Positions 26,910 through 35,998 of a stretch of DNA of 64,000 nucleotides are shown here, piece by piece. The notes beneath the pieces are model-generated. The model was not told where the DNA came from. It made no database searches and saw nothing but the letters and a program-made list of their open reading frames with translations. Source of the stretch: Paenibacillus sonchi (GTDB lineage Bacteria > Bacillota > Bacilli > Paenibacillales > Paenibacillaceae); contig NZ_CP068595.1 of assembly GCF_016772475.1 (NCBI RefSeq), forward strand, positions 7,068,001 through 7,132,000. The letters are read 5' to 3'. The first letter of the stretch is position 1; every line of letters begins with the position of its first letter. A program made the position numbers and the translations under genes.

Positions 26910-28697
26910 ATGTATGCCCGGATCATCACCTCGATGAACAACCTGCGCCTGCGGACCAAACTCTTCCTGTCCTTTGGCTGTGTCGCCCTGATACCGGTGC
27001 TTATTGTGGGAGTGTTCCTGACGAGTGAGCTGCGGAATATGGCAATGGACAATGCCCTGAAGCAGATTACGGCCAATGTGGACCGGGTGAAAAAAAGGAC
27101 CGGCGAATTGCTGGATGTGCCACTCGACATCGCTTACCGGCTGTCCAATGACAGCCGTCTGGAGGAAGCCGCCAACCACCGCTACGTATCGGTCTATGAT
27201 GTGGTGCAAGCCTACTGGAATTACCCCGATTTCCGCGAATTTGTCCGGCTGTACAGAGAAATCTCCAGCATCCGCCTTTATATCGACAACCCGACGGTTC
27301 TGGACAACTGGGAGTTCCTGCAGGCAGACGAGACGGTCACACAGGAGCCATGGTACCGCACTGCGTTGGCCCAGAAGGGGATGGTCTGCTGGAACTATAT
27401 CCGCGACAACCGCGATGGGCGGTATTACCTCAGCCTGATCCGCAAAGTCAATTTTTTTAAGCAGCGGACTTCGGGTGTGCTGGTTGTGAACGTGAATACA
27501 GACAGGTTGAATGGCATCCTGAACCAGGAATCCTTTGAAACTCTGATTGTAGATGAGAACGACAACATTGTGGCTTCCAACCGCACGGAACTCCTCGGCC
27601 AAACCCTGAATGACCTGAACTTCAAGGCCGAATCCGCTGCCGGTCCAGGGTTTTATGATGTATCGATTGACGGGAAACCCTTCACAATGCTGATTGATGA
27701 CTGGCAGCCGGGAGGAAGTCTGAACAGCCTGCGCATCATCTCCATCTTTTCCGTGGAAAGTATTGTCAAGGAGCCCAACCGGATTATTATGCTGGCTTCT
27801 GCTGTCATCCTCTCCGCATTGATTATGGCGATTCTGCTGATCTACTATTTCTCGCGGCTGCTCACCGGACGGATGCTCCAGCTAAGCAAGCATATCTCCA
27901 AGGTCGGTTCCGGCAATCTGGGGGCCACGCTTGTCATTGACGGTAAAGATGAAATCGGCCAGCTGGCCAGACAGTTCAATCATATGGTACGGAACATTAA
28001 TGATCTGATGAGTGAGGTTCAGGAATCCAACCGGCAAAAAAACGCCATCCTGCTGAAGCAGAACGAGATCAAATTCAAAATGATGGCCAGCCAGATCAAC
28101 CCCCATTTTCTTTTCAATGCCCTGGAATCCATCCGGATGAAGGCCCATGTCAGGGGCCAGGCCGATATTTCTCAAGTCGTGCGGCTGCTCGGTAAAATGA
28201 TGCGCAAAAATCTGGAGGTCGGCAACCGGAGAATCAGCCTGCAAAGCGAGCTGGAGACGGTGAGCTGCTACCTCGTCATCCAGAAATTCCGCTATGATGA
28301 CCGGCTCGCTTATGAGCTGCATATAGATCCCAAGGCGAATCTTGTACAGATTCCGCCGCTGATTATTCAGCCGCTGGTGGAGAACTCCGTTGTCCACGGG
28401 CTGGAGAACCGGATTGACGGCGGTATGGTCCGGGTGGATATCCGTATCGAAGACGGACTGCTCAAGGTTCAGGTATCCGACAATGGAGCCGGCATTTCAA
28501 AAACACGGATGCACGAAATCCGCCAAATGCTGGAGAGCAAGGATGACTATGAAAGCAATAATATCGGAATGCGCAATATTCATTTGCGGCTGAAGCTGAC
28601 CTATGGCCCGGAATGCGGGCTTACGCTGGCAAGCCAGGAGGGCTTCGGCACGCAGATCAGCTTTGAAATCCCTTTAAGGAGTGATTCTTATGTATAG
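26910..28697 (+). CDS. YesM-type sensor histidine kinase
   Basis: 595 residues from ATG 26910 (GGAGG 11 bases upstream; an ATG at 26892 lacks a ribosome site). A membrane helix (TKLFLSFGCVALIPVLIVGV) is followed by an extracellular sensor of about 250 residues, a second helix (ILSALIMAILLIYYFS), HAMP, a His_kinase domain with NPHFLFNALESIRMKAH (phospho-acceptor His) and an HATPase domain (LVENSVVHGLENRIDGG, DNGAGIS). It overlaps the response-regulator gene by 8 bases. YesM/YesN pairs beside LplABC-type importers usually sense plant-wall oligosaccharides. Confidence 0.93.
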   Translation: MYARIITSMNNLRLRTKLFLSFGCVALIPVLIVGVFLTSELRNMAMDNALKQITANVDRVKKRTGELLDVPLDIAYRLSNDSRLEEAANHRYVSVYDVVQAYWNYPDFREFVRLYREISSIRLYIDNPTVLDNWEFLQADETVTQEPWYRTALAQKGMVCWNYIRDNRDGRYYLSLIRKVNFFKQRTSGVLVVNVNTDRLNGILNQESFETLIVDENDNIVASNRTELLGQTLNDLNFKAESAAGPGFYDVSIDGKPFTMLIDDWQPGGSLNSLRIISIFSVESIVKEPNRIIMLASAVILSALIMAILLIYYFSRLLTGRMLQLSKHISKVGSGNLGATLVIDGKDEIGQLARQFNHMVRNINDLMSEVQESNRQKNAILLKQNEIKFKMMASQINPHFLFNALESIRMKAHVRGQADISQVVRLLGKMMRKNLEVGNRRISLQSELETVSCYLVIQKFRYDDRLAYELHIDPKANLVQIPPLIIQPLVENSVVHGLENRIDGGMVRVDIRIEDGLLKVQVSDNGAGISKTRMHEIRQMLESKDDYESNNIGMRNIHLRLKLTYGPECGLTLASQEGFGTQISFEIPLRSDSYV

Positions 28698-30249
28698 TGT
28701 GCTGATTGTGGATGATGAACTGGCAATCCGGGAGGGGCTTGCAACCCTGCTGGACTGGGAGAGCCTTGGCTATGTGGTCGTTGATACCGCGGCGAACGCC
28801 ATAGAAGCGAAGCATAAATATGAGCTGCATTCCCCGGATCTGATGATTATCGATATCCGCATGCCCGGCAGAGACGGGCTGGAGCTGATTAAGGAGCTGC
28901 GGGAAGACGATCCGGAGCTGCATATCATCATCCTCAGCGGCTATGCGGATTTCAGCTATGCCAAACGCGCGATGTCTTTGGGGATCGACAATTATTTGCT
29001 GAAGCCGGTGGATGAAGATGAACTGCACCTGTATCTGACGAATCTGTCTGCAGGGCTGGCAGCGCGCGCTGCCCACCGGAAGAAGCATGCCGCCGTCAAA
29101 ATATGGAGCCGGGAAATGCTGGTCCAATCCCTGCTGCTGGATAACGGCCCGCAGGCACCGGCGGCATTGGAGGGACCGGCGCAGGAGTCCGGGCTGCTCT
29201 GGGATTCCTACCAGGTGGTTCTGATCCGGCTCCTGCTCCAGGACAATGCGGACAACGGACCGTCAACGGCTGTCAAGACGAGGCTTGCAGCCAGCTTTGA
29301 AGAACAGGAATGGGGGATTGTCTTCTCCCTGGACTCCTATCTGGGCGTATTGCTGCAGCCTTCATATCAGAAGGAGCTGGTGCGCCAGCTGATGGTCCGG
29401 AATATCCGGGAAGCCGTAACCGCCCAAGGGCTGGAATGCATCATCACCGCAGGAGATATGGTGGACTCTCTGGAGGAAGTTCCTGCTTCCAAAGAGTCCG
29501 CGCTGACGCGGATGAAAGAGCATTTCTTCTACGATGAGCCGGGGATGATCGGACCCGACTCCCTTAAGCTGAAGACTGGGCTGCCGGTCAAACCGGAGGA
29601 AGTGGAACCGGGTCTGGCGCCTGTGACGGAGCGGCTGTATTTTGCCATGGATATCGGCAGCATCAACCTTCTGCCTTCGCTGATTCAGGAAGCCGGAGCG
29701 CTGATGATTGCCGCCGGTTATTCCGAAATGGCCGTAAAATCCCGTTATGTCCGCCTGGTTACCCATCTGATGAACAAGCTGTCGCTCCAGTACAGGGAGC
29801 TGGAGCTGCTGCACAGCCGAATGGATGAACAGGTCGAGCAAATTTACAAGCATACCTCCCTGCCGAAACTGCAATCCCATATCAACGGTCTCCTGGAGCA
29901 ATATGCAGGCGGAATTAAGCGCGACGATATAGAGGTGTTAATAAAGCGGATGCTGGACCTCATTCACCGCCATTACCCTGAGAATCTGAAGCTGGAAACG
30001 CTGGCGGATGTGTTTACTTACAGCAGCGCCTATCTGGGCAGGCTGTTCAAGAACAGCACGGGCCTCTCCTTCAACAGCTATCTGGACAATGTCCGCATCG
30101 GAAAAGCCAAGGAACTGCTGGACCAGGGCTGTAAAATCCATCAGGCCGCAAGCGAAGTCGGCTTCAGCGATGTGGATTATTTCCGGGAAAAGTTCAAGAA
30201 GATTGAAGGCCTCTCCCCTTCCGATTACCGCAGAAAAAACTCCATATAG
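28690..30249 (+). CDS. YesN-type response regulator with AraC DNA-binding domain
   Basis: 519 residues from ATG 28690, with AAGGAG 8 bases upstream and inside the end of the kinase gene. The N-terminal receiver domain has VLIVDDE, the phospho-acceptor Asp in LMIIDIRMPG and a Lys in YLLKPVDEDEL. A middle region of unknown fold (130-410) precedes a C-terminal AraC double helix-turn-helix (LADVFTYSSAYLGRLFKNSTG and ASEVGFSDVDYFREKFKK). It probably activates the importer genes that start 126 bases downstream. Confidence 0.93.
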   Translation: MYSVLIVDDELAIREGLATLLDWESLGYVVVDTAANAIEAKHKYELHSPDLMIIDIRMPGRDGLELIKELREDDPELHIIILSGYADFSYAKRAMSLGIDNYLLKPVDEDELHLYLTNLSAGLAARAAHRKKHAAVKIWSREMLVQSLLLDNGPQAPAALEGPAQESGLLWDSYQVVLIRLLLQDNADNGPSTAVKTRLAASFEEQEWGIVFSLDSYLGVLLQPSYQKELVRQLMVRNIREAVTAQGLECIITAGDMVDSLEEVPASKESALTRMKEHFFYDEPGMIGPDSLKLKTGLPVKPEEVEPGLAPVTERLYFAMDIGSINLLPSLIQEAGALMIAAGYSEMAVKSRYVRLVTHLMNKLSLQYRELELLHSRMDEQVEQIYKHTSLPKLQSHINGLLEQYAGGIKRDDIEVLIKRMLDLIHRHYPENLKLETLADVFTYSSAYLGRLFKNSTGLSFNSYLDNVRIGKAKELLDQGCKIHQAASEVGFSDVDYFREKFKKIEGLSPSDYRRKNSI

Positions 30250-30263
30250 ACGGATTTCTTTTC

Positions 30264-30277
30264 AGAAAGCGCTTACG
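30264..30277 (+). promoter_or_regulatory. Candidate CcpA (cre) site before the importer operon
   Basis: AGAAAGCGCTTACG matches the cre core GAAAGCGCTTAC, differing at the two outermost positions. It lies 99 bases upstream of the first permease ATG. Confidence 0.5.
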
Positions 30278-30375
30278 AAAAAAGCAGATTTTCCCCTGTT
30301 TTTTAACTTAAATCTTCGGGTGTTTCCAGCATTCCTTGCGGATTATGATAAGGCCATATCGAAGGAGGGACATAA

Positions 30376-31332
30376 ATGAAAGCGATTACTGCCAAAGTCC
30401 AGCCGGAGCCGAAGAAGCCAGCTTCACGCTTTTGGCCAAAGTTTCTGCAGCAGAAATACCTCTATATGATGGCTGTTCCGTTTGTGCTCTGGGCATTTGT
30501 TTTTAACTATCTGCCTTTGTGGGGATGGACGATGGCCTTTCAGAAATACAAGCCGGGCAAGTCTTTTTTCGAGCAGAAGTGGGTGGGCCTGCAGTACTTC
30601 AGGGAGTTGTTTCAGGATGAGCAATTCTTCAATGCGCTGCGCAACACCCTTGCGATGAGCCTCATGGGCCTGCTGGCCGGGTTTATTATTCCCATTGTAT
30701 TCGCCGTCCTGCTGAATGAATTGCGGCAGATATTTCTGAAACGTTTTGTCCAGACCGTCTCTTATCTGCCCCACTTCGTGTCCTGGGTCGTTGCGGCCGG
30801 GATTATTACCAAGATGCTCTCCACCGACAACGGTGCGGTGAACGATCTGCTCATGAGCCTGCACCTGATTAGCGAACCCATACAATTCATGGCCAAAGGC
30901 AATCTGTTCTGGGGCATAGTCACCGCCTCGGATGTCTGGAAGGAAACGGGCTGGAACACGATCATCTATCTGGCAGCGATCTCCGGCATCGGTCCCGAGC
31001 TCTATGAAGCCGCAAGAGTGGACGGGGCCAGCCGGCTCCAGCAGGTACGCAATATTACACTGCCGGGTATCCGGACTACGGTGATTATCCTCCTGATTAT
31101 GTCGATCGGGCATTTAATCAGCATCGGATTCGAGAAGCAGTTCCTGCTCGGCAACAACCTGGTGCGCGACTATTCGCAGACGCTCGACCTGTATGCGCTG
31201 AATTACGGGCTGGGGCTGGGGCGTTTTTCCTTCGGGACAGCCATTAACATTTTCAACTCGGTGGTAAGTGTGTTTCTGCTGTTCGTTGCCAACGGCATTT
31301 TCAAAAAAATAACGAAGGAAAGCATCATATAG
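30376..31332 (+). CDS. Carbohydrate ABC transporter permease (LplB/YteP type)
   Basis: 318 residues. Basic N-terminus, then about six helices (YLYMMAVPFVLWAFVFNYLP onward). The EAA loop reads YEAARVDGASRLQQVRNITLP. GGAGGG precedes the ATG. It is the first of three genes forming an importer under the YesM/YesN pair. The two xylosidase genes are 10 kb upstream, so xylo-oligosaccharide or aldotetraouronate is a plausible but unproven substrate. Confidence 0.92.
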   Translation: MKAITAKVQPEPKKPASRFWPKFLQQKYLYMMAVPFVLWAFVFNYLPLWGWTMAFQKYKPGKSFFEQKWVGLQYFRELFQDEQFFNALRNTLAMSLMGLLAGFIIPIVFAVLLNELRQIFLKRFVQTVSYLPHFVSWVVAAGIITKMLSTDNGAVNDLLMSLHLISEPIQFMAKGNLFWGIVTASDVWKETGWNTIIYLAAISGIGPELYEAARVDGASRLQQVRNITLPGIRTTVIILLIMSIGHLISIGFEKQFLLGNNLVRDYSQTLDLYALNYGLGLGRFSFGTAINIFNSVVSVFLLFVANGIFKKITKESII

Positions 31333-31342
31333 GAGGCCCTTT

Positions 31343-32245
31343 ATGCTGAGTAAAAAACTGGCCGCCGCATCCTGGTCGGACCGTATCTTCGATTTGGTAG
31401 TCTATGCTGCGATTACCGTGGTGACTATTGCCACGTTATATCCTTTTCTGAATGTGCTGGCGATTTCCTTTAACGACTCCACAGACAGCATCAAAGGCGG
31501 AATTACAGTCTATCCGCGCGTGTTCACGGTCAAGAACTATGAAACGATCTTTGCTTATTCCGGGCTGATGACCGGACTGAAGATTTCAATCCTGCGCACG
31601 ATCATCGGCACGATACTCGGACTGGTCAGTGCCTCCATGCTCGCATTTACGTTAAGCCGGGTGGACTTTCAGGCCCGCAGATTCGTCTCCACGTTCCTGG
31701 CGCTGACGATGTATGTCTCGGGCGGACTGATTCCGGTCTACATTCTGATCAAAAACCTGCATATGATGGGCACCTTCAGTGTTTATGTCCTACCCGGTCT
31801 CGTCAGTGCATTCAATGTTTTCGTCATCCGCTCCTTCATCGACGGCCTGCCCTACGCCCTGCAGGAATCCGCCAAGCTGGACGGGGCCAATGATTTCACG
31901 ATTTACTGGCGGGTCATTCTCCCGCTGACCAAACCGGCGCTGGCGACGATTGCGCTGTTCCTGGCCGTCGGCCAGTGGAATGCCTGGTTCGACACCTATC
32001 TCTACAACGGCTCCAAGGATGGGCTGACCACCCTGCAGTTTGAGCTGATGAAGGTTATCCAGAGCACAACAACCAATGCGGATAATTTCCGCGGCCGCAA
32101 TATGACCGAGGTGATGGCGCAAATCTCCCCGGAATCGGTCAAAATGGCGATCACCATCGTGGTTACGGTGCCCATTCTGGTTGTCTACCCGTTTCTGCAG
32201 CGCTACTTCGTCAAGGGCATGACGCTGGGTTCGGTAAAAAGCTAG
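31343..32245 (+). CDS. Carbohydrate ABC transporter permease (LplC/YtcP type)
   Basis: 300 residues, about six helices. The EAA loop reads LQESAKLDGANDFTIYWRVILP and the C-terminus GMTLGSVKS is typical of this subfamily. It lies 10 bases after the partner permease, with AGGAGG at the ribosome site, and before the binding lipoprotein. Confidence 0.92.
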   Translation: MLSKKLAAASWSDRIFDLVVYAAITVVTIATLYPFLNVLAISFNDSTDSIKGGITVYPRVFTVKNYETIFAYSGLMTGLKISILRTIIGTILGLVSASMLAFTLSRVDFQARRFVSTFLALTMYVSGGLIPVYILIKNLHMMGTFSVYVLPGLVSAFNVFVIRSFIDGLPYALQESAKLDGANDFTIYWRVILPLTKPALATIALFLAVGQWNAWFDTYLYNGSKDGLTTLQFELMKVIQSTTTNADNFRGRNMTEVMAQISPESVKMAITIVVTVPILVVYPFLQRYFVKGMTLGSVKS

Positions 32246-32320
32246 TCCGCTTCCGGTATCATCAGGCTTTGCCTGTGTATACAATACATTTTTGACCAGA
32301 AAAAGGGAGGGTTTCTATTC

Positions 32321-34072
32321 ATGACAAGCAAGACAGCGAAACCGTACGTGCTGCTGATGGTCTTGACCTTGCTCCTCAGTGTGCTGGCAGGCTGCAGCGG
32401 TTCAAACAATACCAAGAATACGGCGGAGAGTGCCGCTGCGACTAAAGCTGCGGGCGAAGGCAATGCCAGTGCAACCGCCGAGGCTACGGCGAAAACCGAA
32501 GATTTGAGTCCGCTGACACTCTCCTTCTTCGCCGAAGACCCGAATCCGAACTGGAATAATATGAAGGATGATATCAGCAAAGTCATTACGGAAAAAACAG
32601 GCGTCACGCTGGATGCGGAATTTGCCGTGGGCGACCCGCAGCAAAAAATCGCCCTGATCGCAGCCGGCGGCGAATATCCCGACATCATCTCCGCCAAAGC
32701 GGATATCGGCAAGCTGGTCGATGCCGGGGCCGTGATTGATCTGACTGAATTAATCGATAAATATGCTCCCAACATCAAGCGTGTGCTCGGCGACAATCTC
32801 GCCCGGGCGAAATACACCAATGAAGACCAGTCCATCTATGCCATTCCGACCTGGGCGGCAATGAATGAGAAGAAATTCGTGGCCGGCGGCGGGTTCGAGC
32901 TGCAGCACCGTGTGGTGAAGGAAGCCGGGTATCCGGAAATCCGGACGGTTGCCGATTACGAGAATGTGATCAAGGCGTACCTGGAGAAACATCCCACCGA
33001 TGAGAACGGCAACAAAAATATCGGGCTCTCCCTGAATGCAGATGACTGGCATATGTACATTTCCGTCACCAACCCGGCTGTAGCAACGACCGGCGGCTCG
33101 GATGACGGGGAATATTACATCGATCAGGAGACGCATGAAGCCATATACCACTTCCGCCGTCCGGAGGAGAAGGAATATTTCCGCTGGCTGAACCACATGA
33201 ATGACATCGGCCTGCTCGACAAGGAGAGCTTTGTGCAGAAGTATGACCAATACAAAGCTAAAGTCGCCACCGGACGGGTGCTCGGCCTGATTGACCAGGA
33301 TTGGGACTACAATGATGCCCAGCAGGCGCTTAAGACGGCAGGCAAATTTGACCAGACCTACGGCCACTATCCGGTCACGCTGACGAAAGAATATAAGGAA
33401 ACCAGCTTCTGGCCTACCGGCTTCATGGGCGGCTACGGCATCTCGATCTCCAGCACCAACCCGGACCCGGTCCGCACGATCAAGTTCCTGGACTTCCTCG
33501 CTTCCGATGAAGGCCAAATTCTGAACAACTGGGGCATTGAAGGCAAGCATTATACGGTGGAAAACGGCAAACGGGTCGTTCTTAAGGAAGTTCAGGACCG
33601 CATCAACAATGACAATACTGCGTTCACTAAGGAATCCGGACTCGGCTTCTATTGGAACATAATGGTACACTACGGCGACGGTGCCAAGGACTCAACCGGC
33701 AACTATTACACCAGAAACTTCCCGGAACAGCTGGTGCTTGGCTACAGCGACGCCGAGAAGGAAACCCTGGCCGCCTACAAAGCCACCACCTGGAAGGATC
33801 TGTTCCCGAAGGAAGAGGAATTCAAGGAAAAAGCCTATGGAGCCGCCTGGAACATTGCCATTCCCGGCGAGGATGAGGTCTCCATTCTCGGCAATAAAAT
33901 GAGGGATATCACGTGGAAACGGATTCCCCAGGCCATCCTGGCGAAACCGGCGGATTTCGATAAAATCTGGGATGACTACATGGCCGACCTCGACAAAGCC
34001 GGCGTGGAGAAAATGGAAAAAGGCTATACCAAATATGTGCAGGACCGTGTCGCCTTGTGGAGCAGCAAGTAA
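32321..34072 (+). CDS. ABC transporter sugar-binding lipoprotein (LplA/YtcQ type)
   Basis: 583 residues. The signal peptide ends with lipobox VLAGC (Cys26), then a Ser/Thr/Ala-rich linker to about residue 60. The family 1 binding domain has TLSFFAEDPNPNWNNM and IALIAAGGEYPDIISAKAD, and WAAMNEKK further on. Its large size fits oligosaccharide binders. It is the last gene of the importer operon; the ATPase is presumably shared from elsewhere. Confidence 0.92.
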   Translation: MTSKTAKPYVLLMVLTLLLSVLAGCSGSNNTKNTAESAAATKAAGEGNASATAEATAKTEDLSPLTLSFFAEDPNPNWNNMKDDISKVITEKTGVTLDAEFAVGDPQQKIALIAAGGEYPDIISAKADIGKLVDAGAVIDLTELIDKYAPNIKRVLGDNLARAKYTNEDQSIYAIPTWAAMNEKKFVAGGGFELQHRVVKEAGYPEIRTVADYENVIKAYLEKHPTDENGNKNIGLSLNADDWHMYISVTNPAVATTGGSDDGEYYIDQETHEAIYHFRRPEEKEYFRWLNHMNDIGLLDKESFVQKYDQYKAKVATGRVLGLIDQDWDYNDAQQALKTAGKFDQTYGHYPVTLTKEYKETSFWPTGFMGGYGISISSTNPDPVRTIKFLDFLASDEGQILNNWGIEGKHYTVENGKRVVLKEVQDRINNDNTAFTKESGLGFYWNIMVHYGDGAKDSTGNYYTRNFPEQLVLGYSDAEKETLAAYKATTWKDLFPKEEEFKEKAYGAAWNIAIPGEDEVSILGNKMRDITWKRIPQAILAKPADFDKIWDDYMADLDKAGVEKMEKGYTKYVQDRVALWSSK

Positions 34073-34102
34073 GGGGTAAGCTTCGCTTCCCCCGAAACAT
34101 AC

Positions 34103-34152
34103 AAACAAAAACGGCTGTGCCGTCCTCCATGGGCTGCGCAGCCGTCTTGGTT
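34103..34152 (+). terminator. Probable terminator after the importer operon
   Basis: ACGGCTGTGC and GCGCAGCCGT form the stem, with ACAAAAA before it and only a weak T-tract (CTTGGTT) after it. It lies about 40 bases past the binding-protein stop. Confidence 0.55.
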
Positions 34153-34200
34153 CTAGCGTTACCTGGAGAACGATTCCCCATGAATCCTACGGCAACTTTT

Positions 34201-34247
34201 TAAGTGGAAAAAGGTTACCTAATTTGCCGGAGTACCCTATCCTCGGG
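34201..34247. repeat. Four-arm dispersed repeat, copy C, left fragment
   Basis: The first forward arm (AAGTGGAAAAAGGTTACCTA, 34201-34225) and 22 bases of spacer, ending in ATCCTCGGG, where the IS256-type element is inserted. The rest of the repeat continues at 35658. Confidence 0.8.
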
Positions 34248-34316
34248 GTAGCGTCAAGAAGTTTGTGTAAGAAGCGTAGAGTATCTTCTCGAGTATTCGT
34301 TTTAGGTGGTAGGGGT

Positions 34317-34350
34317 GTTCTTGGGGTGGGGGTTCCCCCACCCCAAGAAC
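34317..34350. other. Strong 16-bp hairpin inside the IS, past the transposase gene
   Basis: GTTCTTGGGGTGGGGG, a 2-base TT loop and its perfect complement. It lies between the transposase stop (34363) and the left IS end, with no T-run. A structure here could terminate or stabilise the transposase transcript or block read-through from flanking DNA. Confidence 0.75.
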
Positions 34351-34362
34351 AAGAGAAATGGG

Positions 34363-35553
34363 CTACTTTTCCTGCAATTCCTGGGCAGGATATCGTGCCT
34401 CAAACATCTCATTCAGTTTCTTCTTTACCTCTAGATCCCCAAAACCGCGAATCACTCGTTCGGCAAAGCGCTCGTTATACTCCACAACATCCAGATAGAC
34501 AATCTTCTCTGCCGCATCCATATTGGTGAGGCTGTTCATGGGTTTGAGGCGCTTCCGAATTTCCTTATTCATTCGTTCAATGGGATTGGACGTGTAGATG
34601 GCTTCCTTAATGAGCGCTGGATACTTGTAGAACGTCAGTAAGGTCGCTAATTGCTCTTCCCATGACTGCATCTCTTTCGGGTAGAGCTTGCCCCATTTGG
34701 CCTTCACGGTATCGAATGCAGCCCGGGCCACATCCTCATCGGCTGAGGTGTAGATCGTCTTTAGATCTTCAATGACTTCGGTTTTGTGCTGCACCCGTAT
34801 TTTGGGAAAGGTCGACCGAATCTTGTGAACCACACAGTGCTGTACGTCTGCCTTCGGATACGTTTCGCGGAACGCTCCATCCAGGCCGGGGAGTCCGTCA
34901 AACACGCCGAGCAAGACCTCCTGCGCTCCGCGGTCGTAAAGATCCTTCAGGACCTCCCGCCAGCCATTGGCGCTTTCTTGGCCCCCCACATAAAACCCGA
35001 GGATTTGTCGGTGGCCTTCTTCGTCAATGCCCATCGCGAAATAAACCACTTCTCCGCCGACGGTGCCACGTTTGAGTTTGACGTATAATCCGTCCAGGTA
35101 GATGACGGAATAACGCTTTTGCAGAGGGCGCTTCTGCCACTGGTGAATGTCTTCGAGGACGGTTGCCGTAATGTTGCTGACCGTCGTGGGAGAATAGTGA
35201 CTGCCGAACATACTTTCAATGAACCGGGCCACATCCCGTGTCCCCATTCCGCTTTTGTACATCTGAATGACGGCCTCTTCTAACCAACCGTCCCGCCGTT
35301 GGTAGGGCTCAAACAGTTGCGTCTGGAACAGAGCCTGACGGTCACGAGGAACCTTAAGATTCTCCACATTTCCGTATTTCGTGTGCAGATTGCGCGGGTA
35401 ATATCCATTGCGACTGTTGCTTGGACCGGACTCTTCCGTAGCCATGAATTCTTGGATTTCTGCTCGCATGATGGACTCTAAGTTCTCTTTCACAAATTGA
35501 GTAACAAGATTTTCAAATAGATTATTCAGCATATTTTCGGGTACAATAGTCAT
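34363..35553 (-). CDS. IS256-family (mutator-type) transposase
   Basis: 396 residues, full length for the family. The N-terminal DNA-binding region has SRNGYYPRNLHTKYGNVENL; DDE catalytic residues lie in IYLDGLYVKLK (first Asp), GVFDGLPGLDGAF (second Asp) and SNPIERMNKEIRKR (Glu). CVVHKIR carries the family C..H signature. GAAAGGAACC precedes the ATG. Stops and frame are intact, so the enzyme is probably active. Confidence 0.96.
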   Translation of the reverse strand: MTIVPENMLNNLFENLVTQFVKENLESIMRAEIQEFMATEESGPSNSRNGYYPRNLHTKYGNVENLKVPRDRQALFQTQLFEPYQRRDGWLEEAVIQMYKSGMGTRDVARFIESMFGSHYSPTTVSNITATVLEDIHQWQKRPLQKRYSVIYLDGLYVKLKRGTVGGEVVYFAMGIDEEGHRQILGFYVGGQESANGWREVLKDLYDRGAQEVLLGVFDGLPGLDGAFRETYPKADVQHCVVHKIRSTFPKIRVQHKTEVIEDLKTIYTSADEDVARAAFDTVKAKWGKLYPKEMQSWEEQLATLLTFYKYPALIKEAIYTSNPIERMNKEIRKRLKPMNSLTNMDAAEKIVYLDVVEYNERFAERVIRGFGDLEVKKKLNEMFEARYPAQELQEK

Positions 35554-35657
35554 TGAGTAGGGTTCCTTTCTTGGTGGTGTCGTAATCCCGAGAATACCCT
35601 ACTTTTTTGTTGCCTACTAGGCCCCAAATCTTGGTACACAACTTATTTTACGCCATC

Positions 35658-35806
35658 ATCCTCGGGCAGATCTAAGTGGAAAAAGGGACACTAATTCAGC
35701 TCATTTCGCCATTGTTCAGGAAAAGTGGCCCAATTAGATTTACTTTTTCCACTTCAATCTCAGGAATTCTTAATTTCCGGAAAAATAAGTTCCCTTTTTC
35801 CAACTA
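35658..35806. repeat. Four-arm dispersed repeat, copy C, right fragment
   Basis: Starts with the second copy of the 9-bp duplication. Second forward arm 35672-35696 (AAGTGGAAAAAGGGACACTA), inverted arms 35731-35754 (TTTACTTTTTCCACTT) and 35782-35806 (TTCCCTTTTTCCAACTA). Joined to the left fragment without the IS and one duplication it gives a 187-bp element. A further partial arm (TAGTTGGAATTAGGATA) follows near 35840. The remainder of the gap to the yfcC terminator shows nothing else. Confidence 0.8.
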
Positions 35807-35935
35807 GCACCTGCGAAGAAACCGGTAAGTAATTGCTAGTTGGAATTAGGATATTTAGACCAGCTACTCCCTCAGAACTCGGCCTTCGCCGCTCCAGCAA
35901 CGGTAGTGTGAAGCATATAAATGTTTGTATTTAAA

Positions 35936-35990
35936 TAAAACAAGGGGTGTTCCAAGCCGTTTCACGGCTTTTGGAACACCCCTGTTTTAC
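35936..35990 (-). terminator. Terminator of the first frl-like operon
   Basis: On the minus strand AAAACAGGGGTGTTCCAA pairs with TTGGAACACCCCTTGTTTT around an inner GCCG/CGGC stem, followed by T-rich sequence. It lies just past the yfcC-like stop codon at 35999. Confidence 0.9.
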
Positions 35991-35998
35991 GTTATGCA

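Larger units (their letters stand above)
34248..35657 (-). mobile_element. IS256-family insertion sequence, complete, with target duplication
   Basis: About 1410 bp. The ends carry imperfect inverted repeats: left GTAGCGTCAAGAAGTTTGTG (from 34248), right, read inward, GATGGCGTAAAATAAGTTGT (from 35657), with about 14 of 19 inner positions matching. The 9-bp direct repeat ATCCTCGGG flanks it (34239-34247 and 35658-35666), as IS256 elements typically make 8-9 bp duplications. One intact transposase gene is inside. The element splits a dispersed four-arm repeat. Intact ends, gene and duplication suggest a recent and possibly still mobile insertion. Confidence 0.88.

Noticed and set aside
34363..35553. 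Programmed frameshift transposase
   Set aside because: IS256-type elements use a single frame and the gene is intact at 396 codons.
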